Source of the DNA: Procambarus clarkii
Lineage: Eukaryota > Arthropoda > Malacostraca > Decapoda > Cambaridae
Direction: 5' to 3'
NCBI RefSeq assembly: GCF_040958095.1
Contig: NC_091165.1
Span: forward strand, 30,669,445-30,733,444
DNA length: 64,000 bases
The notes beneath the pieces are model-generated. The model searched no databases and had not been told where the DNA came from. It was given only the letters and a program-made list of their open reading frames with translations. The stretch's first letter is position 1. Each line of letters starts with the position of its first letter. Shown in pieces: positions 21,586 to 39,070 of this stretch. The position numbers and the translations under genes were made by a program.

Positions 21586-21900
21586 AAGTGCGACAAGTAT
21601 GGCACCCCAGAGATCCTTCAAAACGTCAGGGAATATACCGGGAAGCACACAGCATCCGCCTCTTCAATAACCCTTAATTGGAGAGGAGAATGGTGCAAGG
21701 AGAGTGCGTGGTCTACAGGACATGGGTCTCACCAAGAGCGACCTTGCGATTTTCACAGAGCGATTTGCTCTGTGAAAGCCTTGACCTGGACATATTCCAT
21801 CTACAGAATATGGTCCAAGATCACATCAAGGGGCAGACCACCTTAGTCCCAGGATCACCGTGCACAAGGTGCATAAGGGTAAATATAGTCTCGCTTAGGT
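21586..21900 (+). pseudogene. R2-clade endonuclease C-terminus and 3' region
   Basis: Plus-strand reading KCDKYGTPEILQNVREYTGK, then LNWRGEWCKESAW and LTKSDLAIFTERFAL in shifting frames. These match the order K.KY..VE..TG / T.WRG.W.K.SA / LG.....L..F.ERSL at the end of R2 proteins. It confirms that the element once extended through both SINE insertions to at least 21790. Confidence 0.75.
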
Positions 21901-22187
21901 GATCTGCAGCCAGGATAGCTGGTAGCCAACTATCTAAGCAGAGTCGTCATCTGGAGCAGCACTTCTCCAAATGGTGTCTCACAAGAGGGTGAATGACCTG
22001 GCCAGAGCCCACGAGTGGGTAAGGCGGCAGCCGGAGGGACCCCCATGCACATACATGTTATCCCTCCCGCTCCGGGGCCTTGTTAGGAGCTTCCACTATG
22101 AATAGTTTTTTCCATGTATGCCGATGTCAAGTCACCAATCCTGCCGCTTAGGCAGCTTGTTGTTTTGCCTTCAGCTTTAGTTCTTTT
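21901..22187. other. No gene seen
   Basis: Possibly R2-clade 3' UTR. G/C-richer patch at 22020-22090. It ends where the minus-strand LINE fragment begins. Confidence 0.35.
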
Positions 22188-22880
22188 TTAATGATATACT
22201 GTGCACCTCATTAAAGCATTCTCTTGATTTGGCTTGGGAATTGGAATGATTATTCTGTTGGTCCAAGAGATAGGAAGTTCCCCAGTAACATAGCTCATAT
22301 TATACAGCTCAAGCAGGGGATACCCTGGTACTAAAGGAAGTAGACGCAATATGTCATAAGTGATACCATCTTCACCGGGGGATGTGGCTTTACCTTTGTT
22401 TAGGGCCGCGAGTAATTCAAACTCAGTAAATGGCACGTTGCATTCATCTTCCTTGTGGTGCATGAAGTCAACGAGTCTTTCTCGATCTCCGTAACCAGCA
22501 TTTAATCTGAACTGTGCGTCTGGGGGAAGATTATTGAAGCTAGAGGTGGTTGCCCAAGCATCGACTAACTCGTTTGCTCTGTGTAGAGGGTGAGGGTGTG
22601 CTACTTGGCCGAGCTTATCGCCTTTAATTCTTTTAATATCCTTCCATGCCTGACTGAGGGGGTATGAGAGTTGAGACTGTTAACAAAAGTTTCCCAGTTA
22701 TCTTGCCTGAGCTCTGTCTTGCGCTCCCTCGCTTTGGCTAGGGCTTTCTGAAAGAGCTTGAGCATTGCTGGCGTGCGTGTTTCCCTATATGCAAGTCCAA
22801 CTCGTCTGGCAGTGCGTTTCAAAGTACGCAGTTTGGGGTCATTGTAATAGGCATGGCGTTTATTACCTATCATAGGTGAA
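22188..22880 (-). pseudogene. LINE ORF2 fragment: linker and RT N-terminus
   Basis: Minus-strand frames 22873-22601 (RHAYYNDPKLRTLKRTARRV) and 22600-22188 (FTEFELLAALNKGKATSPGE, DGITYDILRLLP, ELPISWTNRIIIPIPKP) give the endonuclease-RT linker and the first RT motifs of an I- or R1-group LINE. A stop separates the two blocks. The catalytic part of the RT is absent. It may be the missing upstream part of the same family as 16050-17762, but no overlap allows a test. Confidence 0.75.
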
Positions 22881-23324
22881 GGACGAATTTGTATTTATTA
22901 TTGAATGATTCTTAAGTGTGTTACTACTGTCCACCATTGCCATTCTCTTTACCATTTCTTCACCTTCTTGGGTCATCTTGATTCTTGTTTTTATTTGTTT
23001 CAAAGTTATCTGACATACAACATCAATTAGATTTTTTTCCGTGGCTCTCTTTGCTATCTCATCAACTACTTCATTCAACAGTATTTCCACATGTGAAGGG
23101 ATCCACATTAATCTTACTTTATACCCAATTTGTTCTAATTTCTTAACATTCTCTCTACACTCCATCACAATATTTTGGTAAACTGGGCGTCTGCTATTTA
23201 AAGACTCTAATGCTCCTCTACTGTCAATAAAGAAGCAAGCATTTTTACATTTGACTACTTCCTGTAATCCTGCTAATGCACCTTGGAGTTCAGCCTGCGT
23301 TGAAGAGACATAGCGTCTCTTCAT
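22863..23324 (-). pseudogene. LINE RNase H fragment
   Basis: A 153-codon minus-strand frame with SSTQAELQGALAGLQEV, ACFFIDSRGALESL and LMWIPSHVEILLNEVVDEIA. These carry the E, D and H..D residues of LINE-type RNase H. It differs clearly from the RNase H at 16387-16725 and so belongs to another LINE family. The order RNase H then RT on the minus strand is the reverse of normal, so the junction near 22870 joins two elements. Confidence 0.8.
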
Positions 23325-23373
23325 AGAGACGTCTTCTCAGCGTCTTAAGCGGCGTCCAATAACAGTATCTACA

Positions 23374-23513
23374 GTTGACCAGACCACACACTAGAAGGTG
23401 AAGGGACGACGTCCTGGACCATTCTCAAGTCGATTGAGAATCGACTTGAGAATGGTCCAGGACGGACCGAAACGTCGTCGTCCCTTCACCTTCTAGTGTG
23501 TGGTCTAGTCAAC
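23374..23513. repeat. Foldback (inverted repeat) element
   Basis: Two arms of about 60-75 bp, starting GTTGACCAGACCACACACTA and ending with its near reverse complement, meet at ATTCTCAAGTCGATT-GAG-AATCGACTTGAGAAT. The right arm has an extra ~17 bp with CGTTTCGGTCCGTC absent from the left. The DNA or RNA could form a long hairpin. Confidence 0.85.
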
Positions 23514-23524
23514 ATAATTTAGTC

Positions 23525-24080
23525 ACGTTATTGTGACTTATCGCCTGAGTTTCTACAGTGCCGATGTCAATCTCCCATGTCTCTTCGCTCGTCTCACTGA
23601 ACCCTACACGCTCTGTGATATATTGTTTAATTAATTGAGATTCACAAATAAATCTTATAATTGTATATTTATTGAAAAAGGCAGAGTAATAATGAGGCAA
23701 TAATACCACCCTATCGCCGGTGTCCGGACACATGAAAACTACCTAGGTATCAGTGTCCAGCCAGGCGGGGACCACAGGCTGCACAATACTGATAAATTAT
23801 GTAATTCACAGAGATGCGTTGATTAACATTAATGTTTTATGTTTTATTAAAAATAGATATATATAAACTTTGTTTTCAATCGTTGAATGTAACAATATTT
23901 CATGTATAAGATCCAAGATATATTTATGATTTAACGATTTCCTATAAAGTTGCAATGATACCGTAATTGCATTCTATCATCGTCATATATTTAAAAAATT
24001 AACCTATAAAATTTAAGTCACTTTAATACAGAAAAAAAGAAGTAAAATAATATGTATGTTAATCATGACGCAGGATCGAT
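23525..24080 (-). repeat. Family-U repeat, inverted copy
   Basis: Reverse complement of landmarks at 7000-7920: TACACGCTCTGTGATATATT, GCCGGTGTCCGGACACATGA, GGCGGGGACC and GTATGTTAATCATGACGCAG in the expected reverse order. No coding content. Confidence 0.6.
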
Positions 24081-24314
24081 GTCTAGGTGAATTATGGCTG
24101 ACACAGTCAGATTATATATGTCAGCCACAAGCAGGTCATTATCAAAAGAAGGTGCCAAACCAGGGAATGTCATCCACAAGTACAGCTCTTAACTTAAGTA
24201 TAAACCTTATACATTATATATCATGAGAAATTCAGAAACTTTAATGACAAAAATTTAAAAATATATTTTAAGTATATATTTTGATTCACATACTCATCCT
24301 GTGAGGCTTAGTTT

Positions 24315-24881
24315 ACTGTGCGCCTTATAGTCATGACCACGTCACACAAGGGGTCCGTGTAATTGTGCGCCTTATAGTCGTCACCACGTCACACAAGGGG
24401 TCCGTGTAACTGTGCGCCTTATAGTCGTCACCACGTCACACAAGGGGTCCGTGTAACTGTGCGCCTTATAGTCGTCACCACGTCACACAAGGGGTCCGTG
24501 TAATTGTGCGCCTTATAGTCGTCACCACGTCACACAAGGGGTCCGTGTAATTGTGCGCCTTATAGTCGTCACCACGTCACACAAGGGGTCCGTGTAACTG
24601 TGCGCCTTATAGTCGTCACCACGTCACACAAGGGGTCCGTGTAACTGTGCGCCTTATAGTCGTCACCACGTCACACAAGGGGTCCGTGTAATTGTGCGCC
24701 TTATAGTCGTCACCACGTCACACAAGGGGTCCGTGTAATTGTGCGCCTTATAGTCGTCACCACGTCACACAAGGGGTCCGTGTAACTGTGCGCCTTATAG
24801 TCGTCACCACGTCACACAAGGGGTCCGTGTAACTGTGCGCCTTATAGTCGTCACCACGTCACACAAGGGGTCCGTGTAATT
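24315..24881. repeat. 47-bp tandem array, 12 units
   Basis: Twelve nearly identical units beginning TGTGCGCCTTATAGTCGTCA and ending GGGGTCCGTGTAA, with unit starts exactly 47 bp apart (24321, 24368 ... 24838). The only regular variation is C or T at the unit junction. Unrelated sequence on both sides. Confidence 0.97.
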
Positions 24882-25469
24882 ACCCAAAGTTAATTACCCC
24901 CGAGGACGAGGCCTCCTCCGGTTTGTAGTTTGGTCCACCAGGCTGTTTGATGCGGCTGTCATTTACACACATTACATTATATATGGATAACTAATCAATC
25001 ACTGACTTTAACAATAGTAGCCCAACGTCTATAAGGATGATGAGTTGATTTATGAGTGCCGGGCACTCAAAACTAAATAGCCTAATTTGCACCTTTTTTA
25101 TTTATTTATTTTTATTTATATATACAAGAGTTCTTACATTCTTGAAAAGCCACTACCACGCCCAATCTGGCAGCAGGACTCGAGAGAGAGACCGTCCAGA
25201 TGTGCTGCTTCTAAACAGCACATACATAATCACTAAAAAACTTCTCTAAATATCTTTCCGGCAGAACAATTCAAATAAAAATTGTTCAACAACTTGAATT
25301 TTTGTATTAAGCTCTTGTGGTAAAGCGTTTGAACCTAAGAATTCTCTCAGTCATTCTCTGTTTTACTGTTATTAAACATATATTAAACTCAAGCCAAACA
25401 AATCGCTGGACGAAGTATTTGCCAGTTGTGTTGAATGTTAGTAATGAAACACTTGGTGTTATTCTTCAC
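24882..25469. other. Repeat debris, no gene
   Basis: Includes CCGAGGACGAGGCCTCCTCC (24899) and TGGTCCACCAGGCTGTTTGA, apparently a repeat tail. At 25107-25170 TATATACAAGAGTTCTTACA followed by TTCTTG resembles the poly(A)-proximal part of SINE-2. No domain seen. Confidence 0.45.
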
Positions 25470-25548
25470 CAATATATTTGGTTCTGGTTAGTCCCCCATT
25501 TACATTATGCACTTCAGTTTTCGTCGCCATACTATAGTTTTTAGTTTA
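25470..25548 (+). pseudogene. CR1-type LINE trace
   Basis: Plus strand reads LVPHLHYALQFSSPYY, matching the LGP.LDYAVQFW.P.. region of the CR1-type element at 61455-61510 at DNA level (CCCCATTTA..TTATG, TTCAGTTTTSGTCGCCATA). Only about 25 codons remain, joined directly to the next repeat. Confidence 0.6.
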
Positions 25549-25806
25549 GTTTATTTATTATGAACCCCATACCCATCCTTGTGGGCAGTAGTGGAAAGGG
25601 TTACAGAGGCACATAATTCGCTCAGGGACTGAACCCACAATTTATTTAGCCAAGCAAGTTACAATCTTGATGACCTAGCCACAAAATTCAATACACGTCA
25701 CATCAACAATGGGTTCGAGATCGACCACAAGTACAGTTTCTAAATTAAGCATCTTACGTATGTGGAGAGCTAGTCTCACAATTGATATGTTTGTCCTATA
25801 CATTTC
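25549..25806 (-). mobile_element. I-like LINE 3' UTR fragment
   Basis: Matches 15640-15890 over its length (GAACCCCATACCCATCC, GGTTACAGAGGCACATAAT, GTGGAGAGCTAGTCTCACAA). A short 5'-truncated insertion without coding sequence. Confidence 0.8.
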
Positions 25807-25933
25807 TGCAGTAGTTTCTTTGGGCTCTTATAATTATCTTAGATATCATTGAAGAGAACCTCCTAGGCACTATACTGTATATGCTTGTAAGAAAAAGTAT
25901 AATAATCCTGAGAACTCGTGTAAATTATGTTGC

Positions 25934-28900
25934 ACTACCACATCATGACCAGCGACCTCTACCACATCATCACCAGCGACCTCTAGCACATCACCACCAG
26001 CGACCTCCACCACATCATCACCAGCGACCTCTACCACATCATCACCAGCGACCTCTACCACATCATCACCAGCGACCTCTAGCACATCACCACCAGCGAC
26101 CTCCACCACATCATCACCAGCGACCTCTACCACATCATCACCAGCGACCTCTACCACATCATCACCAGCGACCTCTAGCACATCACCACCAGCGACCTCC
26201 ACCACATCATCACCAGCGACCTCTACCACATCATCACCAGCGACCTCTACCACATCATCACCAGCGACCTCCACCACATCATCACCAGCGACCTCTACCA
26301 CATCACCACCAGCGACCTCTAGCACCTTTCCACCAGTGACCTCTACCACATCATCACCAGCGACCTCTAGCACATCACCACCAGCGACCTCCACCACATC
26401 ATCACCAGCGACCTCTACCACATCATCACCAGCGACCTCTACCACATCATCACCAGCGACCTCCACCACATCATCACCAGCGACCTCTACCACATCACCA
26501 CCAGCGACCTCTACCACATCATCACCAGCGACCTCTACCACATCATCACCAGCGACCTCTAGCACATCACCACCAGCGACCTCTAGCACATCACCACCAG
26601 CGACCTCTACCACATCACCACCAGCGACCTCTACCACATCACCACCAGCGACCTCCACCACATCATCACCAGCGACCTTCACCACATCATCACCAGCGAC
26701 CTCTACCACATCACCACCAGCGACCTCTACCACATCACCACCAGCGACCTCTACCACATCATCACCAGCGACCTCTAGCACATCACCACCAGCGACCTCT
26801 ACCACATAACCACCAGCGACCTCTACCACATCACCACCAGCGACCTCCACCACATCATCACCAGCGACCTCCACCACATCATCACCAGCGACTTCTACCA
26901 CATCATCACCAGCGACCTCCACCACATCATCACCAGCGACCTCTACCACATCACCAGCGACCTCCACCACATCATCACCAGCGACCTCCACCACATCATC
27001 ACCAGCGACCTCTACCACATCACCACCAGCGACCTCTACCACATCACCACCAGCGACCTCTACCACATCATCACCAGCGACCTCTAGCACATCATCACCA
27101 GCGACCTCTACCACATCACCACCAGCGACCTCTACCACATCACCACCAGCGACCTCTACCACATCATCACCAGCGACCTCTAGCACATCACCACCAGCGA
27201 CCTCTACCACATAACCACCAGCGACCTCTACCACATCATCACCAGCGACCTCCACCACATCATCACCAGCGACCTCTACCACATCATCACCAGCGACCTC
27301 TAGCACATCACCACCAGCGACCTCTACCACATCACCACCAGCGACCTCTACCACATCACCACCAGCGACCTCTACCACATCACCACCAGCGACCTCCACC
27401 ACATCATCACCAGCGACCTCTAACACATCACCACCAGCGACCTCTACCACATCACCATCAGCGACCTCTACCACATCACCACCAGCGACCTCTACCACAT
27501 CACCACCAGCGACCTCCACCACATCATCACCAGCGACCTCTACCACATCATCACCAGCGACCTCTACCACATCATCACCAGCGACCTCCACCACATCATC
27601 ACCAGCGACCTCTACCACTTCATCACCAGCGACCTCTACCACATCATCACCAGCGACCTCCACCACATCATCACCAGCGACCTCTACCACATCACCACCA
27701 GCGACCTCCACCACATCATCACCAGCGACCTCCACCACATCATCACCAGCGACCTCTACCACATCACCACCAGCGACCTCTACCACATCACCACCAGCGA
27801 CCTCTACCACATCATCACCAGCGACCTCTAGCACATCACCACCAGCGACCTCTACCACATAACCACCAGCGACCTCTACCACATCACCACCAGCGACCTC
27901 CACCACATCATCACCAGCGACCTCTACCACATCATCACCAGCGACCTCTAGCACATCACCACCAGCGACCTCTACCACATCACCACCAGCGACCTCTACC
28001 ACATCACCACCAGCGACCTCTACCACATCACCACCAGCGACCTCCACCACATCATCACCAGCGACCTCTAACACATCACCACCAGCGACCTCTACCACAT
28101 CACCACCAGCGACCTCTACCACATCACCACCAGCGACCTCTACCACATCACCACCAGCGATCTCTACCACATCACCACCAGCGACCTCCACCACATCATC
28201 ACCAGTGTCCTCTACCACATCATCACCAGCGACCTCTACCACATCACCACCAGCGACCTCCACCACATCACCACCAGCGACCTCCACCACATCATCACCA
28301 GCGACCTCTACCACATCATCACCAGCGACCTCCACCACATCATCACCAGCGACCTCTACCACATCACCACCAGCGACCTCCACCACATCATCACCAGCGA
28401 CCTCCACCACATCATCACCAGCGACCTCTACCACATCACCACCAGCGACCTCTACCACATCATCACCAGCGACCTCTAGCACATCACCACCAGCGACCTC
28501 TACCACATAACCACCAGCGACCTCTACCACATCACCACCAGCGACCTCCACCACATCATCACCAGCGACCTCTACCACATCATCACCAGCGACCTCTAGC
28601 ACATCACCACCAGCGACCTCTACCACATCACCACCAGCGACCTCTACCACATCACCACCAGCGACCTCTACCACATCACCACCAGCGACCTCCACCACAT
28701 CATCACCAGCGACCTCTAACACATCACACCAGCGACCTCTACCACATCACCACCAGCGACCTCTACCACATCACCACCAGCGACCTCTACCACATCACCA
28801 CCAGCGATCTCTACCACATCACCACCAGCGACCTCCACCACATCATCACCAGTGTCCTCTACCACATCATCACCAGCGACCTCTACCACATCACCACCAG

Positions 28901-31642
28901 CGACCTCCACCACATCATCACCAGTGACCTCTACCACATCACCACCAGCGACCTCTAACACATCATCACCAGTGACCTCTACCACATCACCACCAGCGAC
29001 CTCCACCACATCATCACCAGCGACCTCCACCACATCATCACCAGCGACCTCTACCACATCACCACCAGCGACCTCTACCACATCACCACCAGCGACCTCT
29101 ACCACATCACCACCAGCGACCTCCACCACATCATCACCAGCGACCTCTAACACATCACCACCAGCGACCTCTACCACATCACCACCAGCGACCTATACCA
29201 CATCACCACCAGCGACCTCTACCACATCACCACCAGCGACCTCTACCACATCACCACCAGCGACCTCCACCACATCATCACCAGTGACCTCTACACATCA
29301 CCACCAGCGACCTCTACCACATCACCACCAGCGACCTCCACCACATCATCACCAGTGACCTCTACCACATCACCACCAGCGACCTCTAACACATCATCAC
29401 CAGTGACCTCTACCACATCACCACCAGCGACCTCTATCACATCACCACCAGCGACCTCCACCACATCATCACCAGTGACCTCTACCACATCACCACCAGC
29501 GACCTCTACCACATCACCACCAGCGACCTCTACCACATCACCACCAGCGACCTCCACCACATCATCACCAGCGACCTCTAGCACATCACCACCAGCGACC
29601 TCTAACACATCACCACCAGCGACCTCTAACACATCACCACCAGCGACCTCTAACACATCACCACTAGCGACCTCTAGCACATCACCACCAGCGACCTCTA
29701 ACACATCACCACCAGCGACCTCTAACACATCACCACCAGCGACCTCTAACACATCACCACCAGCGACCTATAACACATCATCACCAGCGACCTCTACCAC
29801 ATCATCACCAGCGACCTCTACCACATCACCACTAGCGACCTCTACCACATCACCATCAGCGACCTCTACCACATCACCACCAGCGACCTCTACCACATCA
29901 CCACCAGCGACCTCTACCACATCACCACCAGCGACCTCTACCACATCACCACCAGCGACCTCTACCACATCACCACCAGCGACCTCCACCACATCATCAC
30001 CAGCGACCTCTAACACATCACCACCAGCGACCTCTACCACATCACCACCAGCGACCTCTACCACATCACCACCAGCGACCTCTACCACATCACCACCAGC
30101 GATCTCTACCACATCACCACCAGCGACCTCCACCACATCATCACCAGTGTCCTCTACCACATCATCACCAGCGACCTCTACCACATCACCACCAGCGACC
30201 TCCACCACATCATCACCAGTGACCTCTACCACATCACCACCAGCGACCTCTAACACATCATCACCAGTGACCTCTACCACATCACCACCAGCGACCTCCA
30301 CCACATCATCACCAGCGACCTCCACCACATCATCACCAGCGACCTCTACCACATCACCACCAGCGACCTCTACCACATCACCACCAGCGACCTCTACCAC
30401 ATCACCACCAGCGACCTCCACCACATCATCACCAGCGACCTCTAACACATCACCACCAGCGACCTCTACCACATCACCACCAGCGACCTATACCACATCA
30501 CCACCAGCGACCTCTACCACATCACCACCAGCGACCTCTACCACATCACCACCAGCGACCTCCACCACATCATCACCAGTGACCTCTACACATCACCACC
30601 AGCGACCTCTACCACATCACCACCAGCGACCTCCACCACATCATCACCAGTGACCTCTACCACATCACCACCAGCGACCTCTAACACATCATCACCAGTG
30701 ACCTCTACCACATCACCACCAGCGACCTCTATCACATCACCACCAGCGACCTCCACCACATCATCACCAGTGACCTCTACCACATCACCACCAGCGACCT
30801 CTACCACATCACCACCAGCGACCTCTACCACATCACCACCAGCGACCTCCACCACATCATCACCAGCGACCTCTAGCACATCACCACCAGCGACCTCTAA
30901 CACATCACCACCAGCGACCTCTAACACATCACCACCAGCGACCTCTAACACATCACCACTAGCGACCTCTAGCACATCACCACCAGCGACCTCTAACACA
31001 TCACCACCAGCGACCTCTAACACATCACCACCAGCGACCTCTAACACATCACCACCAGCGACCTATAACACATCATCACCAGCGACCTCTACCACATCAT
31101 CACCAGCGACCTCTACCACATCACCACTAGCGACCTCTACCACATCACCATCAGCGACCTCTACCACATCACCACCAGCGACCTCTACCACATCACCACC
31201 AGCGACCTCTACCACATCACCACCAGCGACCTCTACCACATCACCACCAGCGACCTCTACCACATCACCACCAACGACCTCTACCACATCATCACTAGCG
31301 ACCTCTACAACATCACCACCAACGACCTCTACCACATCATCACCAGCGACCTCTACCACATCACCACCAGCGACCTCTACCACATCACCACCAGCGACCT
31401 CTACCACATCACCACCAGCGACCTCTACCACATCACCACCAACGACCTCTACCACATCATCACTAGCGACCTCTACCACATCACCACCAACGACCTCTAC
31501 CACATCATCACCAGCGACCTCTAGCACATCACCACCAGCGACCTCTAGCACATCACCACCAGGGACCTCTAGCACATCACCACCAGCGACCTCTACCACA
31601 TCACCACCAGCGACCTCTACCACATCACCACCAGCGACCTAA
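25934..31642. repeat. 5.7-kb minisatellite of 24-bp units
   Basis: Roughly 235-240 head-to-tail units built on CCACATCACCACCAGCGACC with CTNYA variants. Because 24 is a multiple of three, several frames stay open. Plus-strand frames read (TTSPPATS)n and (RPLPHHHQ)n, and the minus strand reads (VVEVAGGD)n with one frame of 950 codons (28722-25870). Single-base losses near 28727, 29294 and 30589 and a 3-base loss near 26949 shift frames. No signal peptide, no unique N- or C-terminal domain and no splice context are evident, so I treat it as satellite DNA rather than a mucin-like gene. Confidence 0.93.
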
Positions 31643-32391
31643 ACCACATCATTGTTACCTAGCTAGTACGTACAGGTCGTGTCTCCAGGATAGTGATAAA
31701 AGTTATAGCCTAGGGTAATTTCACTATCAAACAAAAAGTCAACACCAGAGTGTCCCTCTGTAGGACAGGAATATAAATTAAAAAAAATCAGGTGAAATAA
31801 ACATGCACATAATAAAATATATATAATATATAAATTTAATAAACATAATATTATGCAAGTTTTTCAATATTACAAGAATGCGATTTCACGTCATTAACTC
31901 GAGAGAATTAACTGGCTTTAAATACATAAGAACATCTCCACAGACAAATAATTTACACTACGGAACAATAAAAGCAGAACAGATAACTGATCCAAACGAT
32001 GTTTCCCAGATGGTGGTCTTCCAACTACTGAAGAGTTCCAGGACGCACCGCCCACACTACCCCCTCCCTCAAAGGATGGCAAGCTAGTATTTTATATAAA
32101 TAACAAACAATTAAATGTGCAATGTAATCGTGCTACCACAAACATAAGATGAAATAAAATATAAATTGCATCATGCAAATGACATATAAAAATGCAATAA
32201 ATTGATATAAGGTAAATACTAAAGTATGAATTATTTAAGCAGTAACATCTGGCAACTCCACATATAAACATGTAAAATTTTCTGGTCTGGAAACTGACCA
32301 GGACTGGATAAATATTAGACAGGTGAATAAGCAAGGCCACTCCTTGCTTCAACTATGCTGCCATATTCTACTATGCATTTCAAAAATGCGT
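31643..32391. other. No gene seen
   Basis: AT-rich sequence between the minisatellite and the CA tract. A 69-codon plus-strand frame (31878-32087) shows no recognisable domain. Confidence 0.45.
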
Positions 32392-32888
<497 letters not shown>

Positions 32889-32892
32889 TACA

Positions 32893-39048
<6,156 letters not shown>

Positions 39049-39070
39049 GTACACACACACACACACACAC
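39049..39070. repeat. Short (CA)n tract
   Basis: Only about 11 dinucleotides, between LINE-B copy 1 and LINE-A copy 3. It is the shortest separator in the series. Confidence 0.95.

Noticed and set aside
24315-24881. CRISPR array
   Set aside because: 47-bp units are directly tandem with no variable spacers; eukaryotic context. The same applies to the 37-bp array at 58551-59590.
25870-28722. 950-codon minus-strand frame (VVEVAGGD repeats) as a real gene
   Set aside because: It consists wholly of the 24-bp satellite unit, has no unique domain, and openness follows from the unit length being a multiple of three. Kept as a finding to test, not as a gene.
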